Both the position numbers and the translations under genes were made by a program. A stretch of 64,000 nucleotides of DNA, from the NCBI GenBank assembly GCA_963576475.1, contig OY754981.1, positions 124,001 through 188,000 of the forward strand. Direction: 5' to 3'. Origin of the DNA: Molanna angustata. Lineage: Eukaryota > Arthropoda > Insecta > Trichoptera > Molannidae. This document shows, in pieces, positions 1 through 11,570 of this stretch. Within the stretch, counting starts at the first letter, position 1, and every line of letters starts with the position of its first letter. A model generated the notes under the pieces. That model was not told where the DNA came from. It did no database searches and saw only the letters and a program-made list of their open reading frames with translations.

Positions 1-212
1 TGTCTATGTTTATACCAATTTTCAGCGTTCTAGCTTTTATGGTTTCTGAGATAGAGGGAAAAATAAAATAAAAATTCAAAACTTGATAACACCTGACTGA
101 AACAAAAATTCAAAATTCCGAGTATAAAAGTTTTGTAGGCCTGTAACTGTTTATATATTCTGAAATTTTAGGCTCTGTAAATTGAGCGGATCAAAAGTTA
201 TAAGGGGGGGAC

Positions 213-296
<84 letters not shown>

Positions 297-307
297 ACAC
301 ACACACA

Positions 308-350
<43 letters not shown>

Positions 351-554
351 ACGAAATGTTCTACTCCGAATTCTGAGTAAATCCGTGTATGTAACATATA
401 TGCTGCGAAGCCTCTAAGTTGGTGTTTTTTGACTTCAAAGTTGGAAAAGCCGTGAAAAAAGTAGACCTCTCCATACAATTCTCGCGTATTCTGGCTTGAT
501 ACATTGTCGATATGTTAAGAGAACAAAGTTCTCCTGAACAAATCGACAGTTGGA
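1..554 (-). mobile_element. Non-autonomous Helitron, 3' part cut by window edge
   Basis: Read on the minus strand, the element starts at 554 with TCCAACTGTCGAT and runs through the same internal sequence as the cluster at 37.5-47.9 kb, including the CA/TG microsatellite. It leaves the window before its 3' end. The base just outside its 5' end is A on the element strand. It has no Rep/helicase coding capacity, so it would depend on an autonomous partner. Confidence 0.85.
214..352. repeat. (CA)n microsatellite inside a Helitron
   Basis: An almost pure CA run with scattered GA interruptions, lying between a C-rich/G-rich run and the conserved left part of the Helitron. The other family members carry the same kind of tract, usually shorter, so it is an internal component of the element. 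Open frames across it are dipeptide translations and not genes. Confidence 0.97.
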
Positions 555-648
555 TTATTATTGATTTGGATAACTTTACCAATCCTAAATATAGATACAA
601 AGTAATAGTACGTAGAAGAATAATGCAATTAATAAACACAATTAATAT

Positions 649-790
649 TCGAATATATTTTTATTATTGCATATGCGCAAACATTGAATTTTTTTCCCTG
701 TCGGGAGTCAAAGATATTTTTTAACAGATTTTTAATCATCTCAATAGAGACGAAGTTGGAATATTTATTGTAGGAGAACCGGGAAATCAA
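649..790. repeat. 142-bp direct repeat, copy 1
   Basis: This block recurs at 1189-1330, exactly 540 bp downstream, with only two differences seen by eye. The sequence after copy 1 continues into a dispersed repeat that reappears inverted near 3080-3215 and, partly, near 26630-26740. It looks like part of a medium-copy transposable element whose class I do not recognise. Confidence 0.85.
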
Positions 791-870
791 GGCACCTACA
801 GGGCTTACGACCTGTCATCGGCTGGTTTACGTGATCACTTTATGCGCTTGCGCAACGTTCACCAATTATG
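791..870 (+). repeat. Dispersed repeat segment, unclassified
   Basis: The stretch with GGCTTACGACCTGTCATCGG and TGCGCTTGCGCAACGTTCA recurs inverted at 3080-3160 and as a shorter fragment at 26632-26670. This shows a dispersed element. No coding or terminal signature was recognised. Confidence 0.6.
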
Positions 871-1188
871 CCTTTTTAATGAGATCCCTATCAATTCAAT
901 TTTGAAACTTCTATATATTGTAATACTGAAATTCTTTTCGCTTGAAAATAAGGAATTTTTACTACAGCCATCTATGGGTGAAATTATGAACAACAATATT
1001 ATTATTTTTTATTTATTTTTGTTGTAACGCCATCTATTGAGAGAATTGGTTTTTTGTAAATAATGAAAGCTACAATTCTTATATGTGAGGTGACAATGCA
1101 TTTTTCGCATAGAAGTCACCCCTGAATTGCGCCAGACTTATAAGGTCATTTTTGTCTTATTTACCTACTTGTACCAATGTGTAAGTAA

Positions 1189-1330
1189 TCGAATATATTT
1201 TTATTATTGCATATGCGCAAACATTGGATTTTTTTCCCTGTCGGGAGTCAAAGATATTTTTTAACAGATTTTTAATCATCTCAATAGAGACGAAGTTGGA
1301 ATATTTAATGTAGGAGAACCGGGAAATCAA
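1189..1330. repeat. 142-bp direct repeat, copy 2
   Basis: Near-identical to 649-790. It stops abruptly at 1330, where the copy-1 sequence continues into a different repeat and copy 2 runs into an A/T-rich tandem pair. Confidence 0.85.
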
Positions 1331-1475
1331 TTAATATTTTTAAAAAAAAATTAAAATATTTAAAAACCCAAATATTTTTTTTAAAAAGTCTCCCTATCAA
1401 ATTAATATTTTTAAAAAAAATTTAAAATATTTAAAAACCCAAATAATTTTTTTTAAAAAGTCTCCCTATCAAATG
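1329..1475. repeat. Tandem pair of a ~70-bp A/T-rich unit
   Basis: Two successive copies of a unit containing TTTAAAAACCCAAATA and AAAAAGTCTCCCTATCAAAT. They differ only by a few bases in the A and T runs. Simple local duplication. Confidence 0.85.
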
Positions 1476-2329
1476 CAAATACTGGGGTAGTTTAAAATTT
1501 TCTTTATGCCATGCTCCGCTTGCTATAGTAAAATTTCTAAAATGCCTTTTTTGTTCCGTTATACTTCATTGTGATTTAATTAAAAACATTAAAATTATTG
1601 GTTACAAATGTTACCACAATTAAGTAAGTCCTTGTAACGGTCACAACACTCAGCAACAAAGGTCGTCTATGATGATAAAAATGATGTCTGTTTGAGACTA
1701 ATGGATTACATTATACTGTTCTGTTCACTGATGAATGGTGAATATAATTCTATTGAAGGTGGCTAGGTATAGAATACCAAATATTCATATTGGTATATTT
1801 AATCTAATCTGTACCATACGTACACCAATTCATGTTAATTAAAATTATAAAATATACATTTCGTATTCAACCATAGGGTGACCACTAACCACTTTAAATA
1901 TTTATTTATTTATTTATTACAAAATCCAGTACAAAAACATTAATTGAAAAACATGTAATTATATAAAATGCTGATAAGTCATTGGCGTCATGTAAAAACT
2001 TGTTATTTTTATTTTTTCATTATTTGTATCCAAATATTTTTATAAAACGTACAGAATAAATCATTTTATTCAAACCCATGAATTTATTGGTTTTGTAGAG
2101 AATTCTGTATACGACACTCCACTAGGCCAAAGCCATTATACTTATAGTTGTGCAGTGTTTAATTCCTGTCAGTTTGAATAAGAATTTTCTGATCTATTCC
2201 TGCTAGAAGGTTGTATAAATGATTTATCGATATTTTTAATTTATGCTCACTCTTTAAACAGTTATAAAAACCCCTTACGAAAATAATAACTAACTAAGAC
2301 TCAACCAATTATTGCCTTCCAGTAGAAGA
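1476..2329. other. No gene seen
   Basis: A/T-rich sequence with an ATTTATTT run near 1900-1920. No supported coding region, RNA gene or element boundary was found. Confidence 0.6.
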
Positions 2330-2700
2330 ATTTGGCCACTATGAAAATGATGACAGAGATAATCAAACCATCGAATTAAAGGAAAGAATAAGTCTAATAT
2401 AAGCGGCCTTTGGGAAACTCGACGATACTTTTGTTAGTTCCATACTGACTTACCTGAAGTCAAGGGTGTTTGAGCAGTATGTTCTGCCAGTATTCACGTA
2501 TGGCATGTAAATTACTATCTAAACCAAACTGTCTGCCAAAAAGCTGCGTGTAGAAAAAAGAAAAATGGAAAGAATCATGTTGGCCATTGAACCAGAAGAC
2601 ACGAAGAGGAATGACTGGATACGCAGTCAGACCAAATTATCCGATGTGGTGGATAGCTATGCTAAAAATGGAGATGGGAAGGACATATAGTAAGAGTGAA
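2330..2700 (+). pseudogene. RTE-like LINE ORF2 C-terminal relic
   Basis: A conceptual plus-strand translation shows AAFGKLDD, then a stretch like VLPVFTYGM, then a basic KRKMERIMLAI segment. This is the usual order after the reverse-transcriptase domain of RTE-type and related LINEs (YG.E..TL...Q..MER.MLGI). Stops interrupt the frame, so it is dead. It ends just before a CTTCTT run that belongs to a second LINE fragment on the opposite strand. LINE identity is fairly sure; the clade is less so. Confidence 0.6.
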
Positions 2701-2704
2701 TGAC

Positions 2705-2945
2705 AATCTTCTTCTTCTTCCTTTAGCCACTGCTTGATGTAGAGGTCACTTCTAAGTACTTCCACTCGTCTTTTTGGATCCATCTACTTCCAGCGACGAG
2801 GACAATATCATCGACCCACCTTTTCTGAGGCTGGCCTATTCCCATTTTTGTATCCATGGTCTCCATTTCAGAGCTATGGATGACCATCTCTCCATTCCCT
2901 GTCTGGCAACATGACCTGCCCATTGCCATTTAAGTTTTGCAACTC
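2705..2945 (-). pseudogene. RTE-like LINE ORF2 C-terminal relic with (GAA)n tail
   Basis: On the minus strand the frame reads KWQWAGHVARQ near its start and GQPQKRWVDDIVLVAGSRW further on. That is the typical extreme C terminus of RTE-like ORF2 (W.GH..R ... GRP..RW.DD). The fragment ends at the left with CTTCTTCTTC, which is a GAA-repeat tail on the element strand. It is 5' truncated near 2945. The neighbouring relic at 2330-2700 lies in the opposite orientation, tail to tail. Confidence 0.7.
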
Positions 2946-3074
2946 GATCATTGAACTCGAACTCGAACATTGCAATAGTAATATTGTATTATTTTCAAGT
3001 GAATTGTTACACAGTATTTAAATATACAGAATTTTCAAAAATTACATTGATAAGGTAACTCAATAAGAAGGTAT

Positions 3075-3215
3075 AATTAGTAAACGTTGCGCAAGCGCAT
3101 AATTTGATCACGTAAACCAGTCGATGACAGGTTATAAGCCCTGTATAGGTGCCTTGAGTTCCTGGTTCTTCTATAATATCCCAACTTCGTCTCTATTGAG
3201 ATGTTAAAAACTTTG
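3075..3215 (-). repeat. Dispersed repeat copy, inverted relative to 700-860
   Basis: It contains the reverse complements of the GCGCTTGCGCAACG, CCTGTCATCG and CATCTCAATAGAGACGAAG segments seen near 740-860, in matching order. This defines one dispersed family of unknown class. Confidence 0.65.
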
Positions 3216-3939
3216 TCAATTAAAATAATATTGGAATATGAATATAATATTATGGTCACCGGACAAAAATTAATCCCATTACTTTGACATTTAAAATTTT
3301 TGGCCTCACCTCCAAAGAACCGGACTCACATAAATTCATATTCCTACCGACTAAATATTGATACAAAAAATGGCACCAGAATAGAAAAAAGTTGATTTAT
3401 TATCAATACATAACGGAGAAGTCCAATCCGTAGAGGAGGTGGTATAGACTATAGAGGAACCATTATCATTACCTAGACAGACAGACTTACTTACAAATAA
3501 TTATCTTCCGCTCATATCAATTAGCGCCACTTAAAATTCTTTGCTATTGATCAATAGATCAAACACCATGACCCTATATAAGTTTTATACTGTACAAAGC
3601 TTCAACTTGGAATTATATTAATTATATTAAGCTAGTCTAATAGAGAACGAAAACCCTTTATAGCATTTAGTTTTTTTTCTAAAAATAAAAATAAAATATC
3701 AAAAAAAAATCATTCCTCATATATGTCTGCTTGTTCAATTGAAGGTTGATAAGACCCTATAAGACGGTCGGAGTGACATCGTCGAGTATGCTGGAAAAAC
3801 TTGGAAGTTGAAAAACAGACGAACTTGTACAATATCATGTATTTCTGTATATAAGAAGATGAATACTTGTCTAGATATTAAAATGTGGGGTTCTTTTTCT
3901 CTACCCTCCTCGTAAATCAAATTTTGCTAAGCAACGACA
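3216..3939. other. No gene seen
   Basis: A/T-rich sequence. The short frame at 3735-3920 on the minus strand has no recognisable motif. Confidence 0.5.
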
Positions 3940-3942
3940 AGC

Positions 3943-4215
3943 ACATCTTCTTCTTTACACATTCCTGTCTTAGTCGGGATCGTCCCTTCTGATACGTAAT
4001 CGCCAGGACACTCCTGGGTCGTAAAGATAAATTTGCAGTCCCTCTGAAGTTCCTTTTGAATGCTAGACCACCAAGTTATCAGCGGACAAGCCCTTCTCCG
4101 AGTTGGTACGTTTAGTCATCCCGACGAATAACATTTCCATACCAATGCTCCTTTCAATTTGTTCGCAATCGGTGCCACTTTTTCGGGCAAATACTAAGAA
4201 GGCTTATCTGAGAAA
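3943..4215 (-). pseudogene. LINE ORF2 C-terminal relic with GAA tail
   Basis: The minus strand contains HWYGNVIRRDD, close to the WYGHV.RR motif found at the C terminus of many RTE/R2-like LINE ORF2 proteins. A CTTCTTCTTTAC run at the left edge matches a GAA tail in the correct orientation. The reading frame is broken. The exact right edge is uncertain. Confidence 0.5.
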
Positions 4216-4551
4216 GTTTCATTTAGTTTAAGAAAACAAAACTGTTTTTCAAGTAGCTATTATACATATTCATTTTAAAAAAAAAAACACACATACCTAC
4301 TTACTTAACGAGATCGGACCTCAGATTTTGCCACTGCAATGTGGCGACGGAAATCATCCTGTCAGTTGCACCAGTCCAGTCTTCCATATGACAGCCTACA
4401 TCCAATTCTTGGTAAGACAACTGCACTCACCCATAATCTTATCTGTAAAAATATAAATACTAAAATGAGAACAAAACAAGCCAATTCAAAATTTCGTGTG
4501 GACTAAATAAAGGGGCCCATCATTATCATTTCACTGTGAGAACACAAAATA

Positions 4552-4740
4552 ATGAAACAGTCGATAGAGGAGATTAAAGATTTTGATCAGACCAGCATAT
4601 CGTGGCATTTGCAATGTGGTCGATGGTCGCGTGGGAAAGAACCGGACGCAGATAATGAACCAGTATGGACCAAGATAAAACTTCGAGAGATGCCACACAA
4701 GCTATTATGCAAAGTGGAAGGACGCCCAACATTTAATTGA
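4552..4740 (+). CDS. Short unrecognised frame, 62 codons
   Basis: A somewhat G+C-richer stretch opens a 62-codon frame with a tryptophan- and charge-rich middle (WHLQCGRWSRGKEPDADNEP). I recognise no family. It may be a decayed LINE ORF2 segment like its neighbours. A host gene is unlikely given the length and the lack of splice context. Confidence 0.15.
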   Translation: MKQSIEEIKDFDQTSISWHLQCGRWSRGKEPDADNEPVWTKIKLREMPHKLLCKVEGRPTFN

Positions 4741-4859
4741 ATAATTACACATGATAGATAGGTAACACGGAATGTGGAACACCTGACGGGAGACGAAGAT
4801 CTCCTGATATCTTGAAACTGTAATCTACTCCGAATCAGATGCTGTAATCGCAATTCCCG

Positions 4860-5900
4860 AAAAACCTATCATAGAATTTGAGCAAAAACTTGACTAATAC
4901 TCTGTATATTGAATCAATTAAATCCCTTTTTGTACAAATACCTAAGTCTTTATTATTCTAAAATAGAAACTTATTTTACTGTGCTTTTGGTTCTGAATAT
5001 ATCATAAACACGCCAAGGATCCTGTAACATTCAGAATAAGACATTAATTTATGTTAAGTTGCGCAAGTTTCACAGCCAAGATATTTATTTTTAGTAGTTC
5101 AGGCATTTTAGATTGCAATGTATGGAAAAATTGGCTTTCAAGAAAACAATAAGATTTGACTAATTATATAAATGTTCATATTCATGAACTCACAGTGATA
5201 TCACTTTTATATGTATGAGAAGTTATTAGCAAATTTATCAAGAATAATTTTATTTGTACACATTTTTTGTTTCGTCTACGGTTTTCTTTGAAACTGAAAA
5301 AAAACTGCAATAAGGAACCTGCGACCCCCCTTCTCCTAACCGGGACCTCCTCTACATAACGAACATATTCCGATCGAAAAATAACTTGTGTATATTTTGA
5401 GCTATATGACTATAGGTTCAGATACAAAAGGCAATATTATCATTCAAGTATAACCAAAGGAAGACGGTATTATTTGTGATGCACCAGAGTTAAATGATAT
5501 TTTACAGTGCAATTATAAAAATTAAACGACACATCGCAGACTGGAAGAGATAAGTTTGCGTTAAATAATGAACCATCATCAGATTTTTGTAGAATGTCAT
5601 TAATTTCCGGTCGTCCAAGAGAGGATATGACGGCACTTATCCCAAAATGAATTATCACCGTGTTACGCAAATGACATTTGACTTATACCATGTCCACGTG
5701 TACCGCAGTACATCCAGGAAGTCAAAATTCCACGAGACACAAATAATTCACAGTTATATTTCTTTGACATTTTTGTGTAAACGATTGCTCTCGTTGTGAC
5801 TCAAAAAAGATTGCGTTGCATGTTTAATTTATTCTTCTTTTGATGATCTCATTATCACGAACTGCGCTCATTACAGCTGCGCTAAGTAAAGTTGGTTCAT
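4860..5900. other. No gene seen
   Basis: A/T-rich sequence with no supported feature. Confidence 0.5.
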
Positions 5901-5904
5901 TTTC

Positions 5905-6656
5905 CAACTGTCGATTCACTAAGACAATTATATTATCTTAATGAATCGACTGTATTAAGCCAAGACGCGTGCATGAAGGAACATTTTTTAATTTTTGAAT
6001 TTTAACTTTATTTTTCCATTATTATTATTATAGTTGGATAACTTGTATAGCGCCGTTTTCGTGGAAAATCACCTCACCCATATATCTCATAAACCATGAG
6101 TGCTAAAAGGCTGAAAATTTGTATAAATACAATATCTCTGTTTTTTTTTTTTTTTAAAGTTCCAGAGTTTCTCAAACATTTTTTATTAAGAAAAATATTT
6201 TTTTATGACAAATTTATGTTTTTAACTCCGTATATTTCCAAAGTTTTAAAAATATCTCATTTTTTAACAATTTTTATAAAAATTGAATTTAGTGATGACA
6301 TCGTTTCATACAATTTGTGAGCCAGTAATAATAATAATAATAAGGAAAATTTATAAAGCGCCGTTTAGTGACAACCGTGATCACCTCAAGGGCGCTTTCA
6401 GTTTGCAAAAAAATAAGTTAAACTACCTACACAATATCCCACTCAATAGTTCGATACCTACTTTATCTACAAAATTCATCATGCTGTTTTCATATTCTGG
6501 GTAGGAAAAACAGACTGACCTCCATACTATCCAATCCTGACAAATATACCTACATGTTTAATATATAAAAACATATCTTAGACGTTTGGTACGTATTCTT
6601 CAATAATGTATACTATCGCCATCGACAGTTGGATCTCATGTGTTACATGCAACTAG
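5905..6656 (+). mobile_element. Diverged non-autonomous Helitron
   Basis: It starts with TCCAACTGTCGATTC and ends with the inverted copy CATCGACAGTTGGAT, the CATGTGTTACATG hairpin and CTAG, followed by T. The length is 752 bp. The interior shares the CATATATCTCATAAACCAT and TTTCTCAAACATTTTTTATT segments with the family but lacks the TG microsatellite. It belongs to the subfamily whose 5' region reads AAGACGCGTG. Two short LINE tails with AGCGCCGTTT lie inside it. Confidence 0.85.
6313..6415 (-). mobile_element. CR1-like LINE 3' end inserted in Helitron
   Basis: An (ATA)n run followed by ATTTATAAAGCGCCGTTTAGTG and AAGGGCGCTTTCAG matches the 3' end of the LINE family at 15985, 28935 and 11300, read on the minus strand. 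A shorter related piece (AGCGCCGTTTTCGTGG) lies at about 6047. Confidence 0.6.
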
Positions 6657-7254
6657 TTTATAGGTCTATATTTTTTCTTCTTTATCGATTTTTAGAGTGA
6701 GTAGAATACTTACTCTTTGAATAATTTGTATCCTGGACCAAGTTGGTTGCGATGTTTAAACATAAGTCAGTCAGAACCTCAATTCTATACATTTATCACA
6801 CAATCGTGAGTGATATTACTTTTCCAAGTTTAGCTTCAACCACCTCGGAGATCAACATCTATCCAGGGTATCTAAGTATTCTTTGAAACATCCACAAGAA
6901 ATCCAAAAAATCTCTTCCGGCGCATTTCTAACCCCTTCTTAAACACATAATAGGGCCTTACTTACTATTTATAATACGAGTTTAATCCAATGCTAAGTCA
7001 GTTTTAGCCATACAAAAAAAGTATCAGCTTAAACCTAAATTACAAATAGTAATATCTAAATAAATATCGTTATCTGAAGTACCTCCTCGTTAAGAGCACA
7101 AAAAAGTTTTGGTTTTAAAAACAGATTTTCGTCAAAAAATCAATAAAATATGTCATAATAAATGGAATTCCATATTTTAAACCCATATTCTTACCTTTTT
7201 TCTCATTTGTGGTCTACGGGTATTCAGAGCTTGCATTTCCAGCAATATATCTCC
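6657..7254. other. No gene seen
   Basis: Unique-looking A/T-rich sequence. Confidence 0.5.
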
Positions 7255-7258
7255 TTAA

Positions 7259-7719
7259 GGGGACATATAAACCTAAACACCCCAATTTCAAATCAAATTC
7301 CTCAAATATGTTTAACAGTGTGTTTCTAGAAAATTACCATAAGTGTTTTCAACATATCTCTAGTGAATGTTCCTTACACAATTTTAAAATTCAGCCTAAA
7401 TTCTTCTGAATAAAATATTAAAAATATCCTTTTTTATTAAATTACTCCATAACTGTGTGTCGTAGAGAAATAAATATTTTATGTGCTTAAAGAGCGCATA
7501 AAATCAAAGTGAATGACCGATAAAGTTTTTTTCATTTTAACTAAGGTTTGTTAATAAAATGCAAAAAATCAACATTTTTGGGTTTCCGATAATTTAAATC
7601 ACGTATAAACTTTATTTAACGAACGCGATAGTTACCCTTACTAACGCGTACCTTCATAGTGCATTAGGCGGTTTTAATATATCATGTTTTCAGTCACTAG
7701 ATTTAGCTTTATATGTCCT
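7259..7719. mobile_element. TTAA-flanked MITE, copy 1
   Basis: It starts after TTAA (7255-7258) with GGGGACATATAAACC and ends with TTATATGTCC, an imperfect terminal inverted repeat. The right-hand TTAA is decayed to CTAAGG. A second copy at 48606-49080 has clean TTAA on both sides. TTAA duplication plus short inverted termini is the piggyBac signature, so this is probably a non-autonomous piggyBac-type element. The interior is non-coding. Confidence 0.75.
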
Positions 7720-8765
7720 AAGGATAACTTCAATATGGCTACCTACTCATGTTAACAATACCGTTACATTTTCTTAAATTATGACGGAAATGAAAAAAAA
7801 AATAACCAAGGAATGCCAAATATCATCATGTCATCAAAACAAGAATTTGGTTGTGGTTACAAAACTACGAGATCGATTAAGGTCACCGAAATTCCGGTTG
7901 GACTGCAACACTAAACATATGTAAGTACTGTAAAGTCACATAATGTCATTATTATGTCCATACATACGAATGTTATGATATTTTGTCCATTGCACACAAT
8001 AACGCGGACACGAAGGAGGTTTCTTGAATTAACCAAACACAAATAATGTTATGTCATAAAACATGAAATCATAAAGATCGTATATCACAGAAATGGTCCG
8101 AGTTGGTTTGTATTTGCAAGAACTACCTTCTTTGTACTTCCATAGGACACAGTGTCTCTCAACTTGTTAGGAAACAAAAATTTTGGGGTGAGGTTTTTTA
8201 TTTCGCGAAAATTATACGTTTATTTTTGTCAAGCAGGACATGGTTGATTCATTATTTGTTTTTTTAAACCTTTCAACAGTTTAGCTTTTGTAAGTTCACA
8301 TAACATGCCAAGCAAGGTCATTAACATATCAAGAAAAAAAGGGTCTGTTTAATGGAAGAGCTAAAATTAATCATTTATCTAGAATTTATTATTAAAATGT
8401 ATAAATTTATTTTACATGTGTATTTGATCAGAGTTGATTCATATCTTTAGATACGTATATTTGAAAATAATCCAACATAATAGTTTTAGCCCACGGGAAT
8501 ACAAAGAATCTTTAGTATTTTATTAGTCGACTTTCGTTTTAGCATTTTTATTTAATATTCAAATATTTAATATGTTAGTCCTAATCCCCAAAACATTTGA
8601 AGATGCATGTAGAATGGATTAATGTAAAGTGACTTGCCTTTCATTAAACTTGATCACGACATGTCACAAAAAATTAACATTTCCACAAATGTTTTCAATC
8701 AACACAACCGTTTTTGTATGACATACCTACTTGATATAATAGTAATGCGTGAACTTTAATAATAA
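7720..8765. other. No gene seen
   Basis: A/T-rich sequence without recognisable coding or repeat structure. Confidence 0.5.
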
Positions 8766-8815
8766 TCCAACTGTCGATTTTTTCAAGAGAAGTCTGTTTA
8801 CATTGTCGTAGATTT
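8766..8815 (+). mobile_element. Helitron 5' end fragment
   Basis: TCCAACTGTCGATTT preceded by A and followed by a short diverged segment with TACATTGTCG. No matching 3' end is seen downstream in this orientation, so only the terminus survives. Confidence 0.5.
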
Positions 8816-8883
8816 AATTCTGATAATTTATAATTTAAATTTTTACATATCAGAGTCTTATATTAATTCTCTTAGTCAATCAT

Positions 8884-8938
8884 CTTGGCTTAGTGGTAAG
8901 TCGATTGATTTCCGTGCTCGCGTCCTGGGTTCGATTTA
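8884..8938 (+). mobile_element. tRNA-derived SINE head fragment
   Basis: GGCTTAGTGGTAAG resembles a pol III A box and CTGGGTTCGATT a B box at tRNA-like spacing. The sequence then breaks off. It is not a functional tRNA because no acceptor stem pairs. Confidence 0.55.
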
Positions 8939-9761
8939 TACAAAATTAATATTATAATTATCTCAAACAATTCAATTTATTACTCGGTTCAAATCGTGTC
9001 TCAACCGAAATCGTGATTTATTTCAAGAAAAAACTGTCTTATCACTAGTGCATTTAACAAAGACTACAGAATGAATTAATAAAAAAATATTAATAAATAA
9101 ATATTATTTGAGTGAGTGTGTAAATAACAACAATATTTGTATGGCAAATGGCAACCCTAAAACAATGCGCTACACTGTTGACGGTCCAAGCGACCTTGAG
9201 ACTTACATGACGACACTTACATGAGATAGAAATAGGTATATTGAAAGAGAGAGAAATAAAATATATAGATGCTGAAAAGAGTATAGTAGGTAGGTAGGTA
9301 GGTATGTATGTAATATGTGTAAAGTGAATAGCGGTTTCCACAATTATCATCCATATTATATACATACATATGTAGGTACTTACATATAAATATAAGATCA
9401 CATTTTTTACTCATTTTGCTAAGAACATCGTGCATCAACTGGACCGACTCTAGGAATTTTCAACCCAATAGGAATATATTAATAATACTAGTTGCACGTA
9501 ACACATGAGATCCAACTGTCGATAGCGATAGTATGTATAGTAGAAGAATAAGAATCAAACTATAAAACCATAAATCCAAATTGAAATCCAAAGACAATTA
9601 AATTCTATTGAAGGAAGAGGCAGTTTAAATCCAAGATGCGTGTACGAAGGAACATTTTGTATGGCGTAGTGGACTTTTTGCATGCTAAAAACACCAACTT
9701 AGAGGCTTCGCAGCATATATGTTCCTATACATGGATTTACTCAGAATTCGGAGTAGTTGGG

Positions 9762-9998
9762 TTTTCTTCTATATGTTTTTTTTGTTGTTGTTTTTATTCT
9801 AGTGTTGTTTTAGATCTATCAAAACATTTTTACATTGTCAAATCAATTTCATTTCTTTTGTCATTGTTGGTTAGTTTAAGTTAGCACATATATTGTATGA
9901 TATAGAAACCCACTGATAACCATATATGGTTAGTGGGATCTTTTATAAATGAAATTATGTTGAAAAATAAATAAATAAATAAAAAAAAAAAAAAAAAC
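9762..9998 (+). mobile_element. Retroposon 3' end with poly(A)
   Basis: A non-Helitron segment interrupts the composite element and ends in AATAAATAAATAAATA followed by a run of A. It contains a strong hairpin around ACCATATATGGT. This looks like the 3' untranslated end of a non-LTR retrotransposon. No target duplication was identified. Confidence 0.5.
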
Positions 9999-10009
9999 AT
10001 TTATTTGAG

Positions 10010-10066
10010 TTTTGTGTGTGTCTGTATGTGTGTGTATATGTGTGTGTGTGTTTGTGTGTGTCTGTA

Positions 10067-10099
<33 letters not shown>

Positions 10100-10108
10100 C
10101 TGTGTGTC
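10010..10108. repeat. (TG)n microsatellite in Helitron
   Basis: TG run with TCTG and TATG interruptions, ending in CCGTCCGTCCC as in the other family members. Confidence 0.9.
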
Positions 10109-10283
10109 CGTCCGTCCCTTATACATAACTTTTGATCCGCTCAATTTACAAAGTCCAAAAAACTTCAAAATTGGAAAAGCCGTGAAAAAAGTAGACTGTG
10201 CATACTGTTCTAGCGTATCCTAGCTTGAAACATTGTCGATATGTTAAGAGAACAAAGTTCTCCTGATCAAATCGACAGTTGGA

Positions 10284-11295
10284 ATACGAACCTAAAAATA
10301 TATAAAATAAACAAATACGAAATAGGGTTACCAAACGTAAATTCAAAATAAAAATAAGGACAAAAAATACATTAAATAGTTATCGGTGTTCGCTGTTTTA
10401 AGCCACTGTTTAAAATGATTTAGGAAAGTAATGTAACCTTTACATATGTTACTTCAATGAAGATGGCAGGTTATTATAAACTTTTGGAGCAACGAAAGGT
10501 GAAAATCTTTGGAAAAATCTAGTTTTGTAGAGGGAGAGGGAGTCTCAACCAAACGCTTTCTATCAAATCATTAAATAATGCTTGTACAAGAGCTTGTGGT
10601 TTCTGTTTTATGAATTTTGTGCACTGCAATATTAAGCATAAGTTTTATTTTTTTATATTTTTAAGGATAAGTATCGAGAAATGCTTCTGGCCTCTGTAGG
10701 TGGTTCGCTAATTATTATTATGAAAATTTACTTGTGAGTGTTTTTGAATCAATGAGACATTGATTTTTTTTAAATCAGATGTTGGGACGTTGCGTTGTCC
10801 TTACGCAACATAACTGAGTAGGTAATGATCCTTTTGAGATGGAAATGTTGTTGTTCTTTTGTACATGTACATCTTCTTGTTTATTATTGTTATTTGTGTA
10901 AAGTGATTTTTTTTCTCCGATAAATGTTTATTATTAACACCAATTAAAACTATACATTAAATAAAACACTGCAACAATCTAAAATGATGACTGGATGCGG
11001 TTCTGTTAACTTCTCCAGCATCAACAAGCAATAAGCAAGTTGGTACCTATCAAGTATAGGTATATGTATGTATAGCCACCTACTGACGAATTGCTGGAAT
11101 AACGGTCTATAAGATACTTCTTGTAAGAATAAAGTCATGCTATGACCTTCTCTCTTGTACCAACTCACTTAATGCCAAGAAATATTTTAATATTGTACCT
11201 TCTCAGGTTTAGCAACAACTATCTCTCATTCTTGTCATCTCATTATAGTTATATAAGTTCTAAAAAGAGTTTATATACTTATTGTAAATATTAAT
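10284..11295. other. No gene seen
   Basis: A/T-rich sequence. The minus-strand frame at 10950-11168 has no recognisable domain. Confidence 0.5.
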
Positions 11296-11299
11296 AATT

Positions 11300-11570
11300 A
11301 TAGGAGAATTTATATAACGCCGTTTGATGATTCAAGATCATTCCAAGGGCACTAATAGTTTAGTTATGTGCTGCTCAACGAAACTAAGCTTTTTTCAGTC
11401 CGTTAGTGAAAAAGCTCATAGTATGCCGCTTTGTCGAATCTGTCCAACTCCTTTAGGGGGTTGTTACTCTGTGATCCAGACGACCTCAGTGTGAGATGCC
11501 TCCCAGAGAGCTCTTTTCTCTGACACAGCTCTTGAATGTGATACTTTGCAGTTTCTTTCAACCAACGAGA
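11300..11570 (-). pseudogene. CR1-like LINE 3' end relic
   Basis: It aligns by eye with 15985-16370 and 28935-29270. Shared blocks are the 3' terminal CGCCGTTTGATGATTCAAGATCATTCCAAGGGC-type segment (quoted in part), the TATGCCGCTTTGTCGAATCTGTCC block and the CAGCTCTTGAATGT block. All are read on the minus strand, and it is degraded. Confidence 0.65.

Larger units (their letters stand above)
9488..10283 (-). mobile_element. Helitron composite with inverted interior
   Basis: The left edge is a minus-strand 3' end: CTAG, hairpin, then GATCCAACTGTCGAT. The right edge is a minus-strand 5' end, ATCGACAGTTGGA ending at 10283. Between about 9590 and 10160 the family sequence is in plus orientation (GGAAGAGGCAG, AACACCAACTTAGAGGC, then the TG tract and CTTTTGATCCGCTC). 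The element is either internally inverted or a fusion of two opposed copies from different subfamilies. Confidence 0.7.

Noticed and set aside
151..478. Cys/Val- and Thr/His-repeat frames over CA/TG tracts
   Set aside because: They are translations of a dinucleotide microsatellite in a Helitron.
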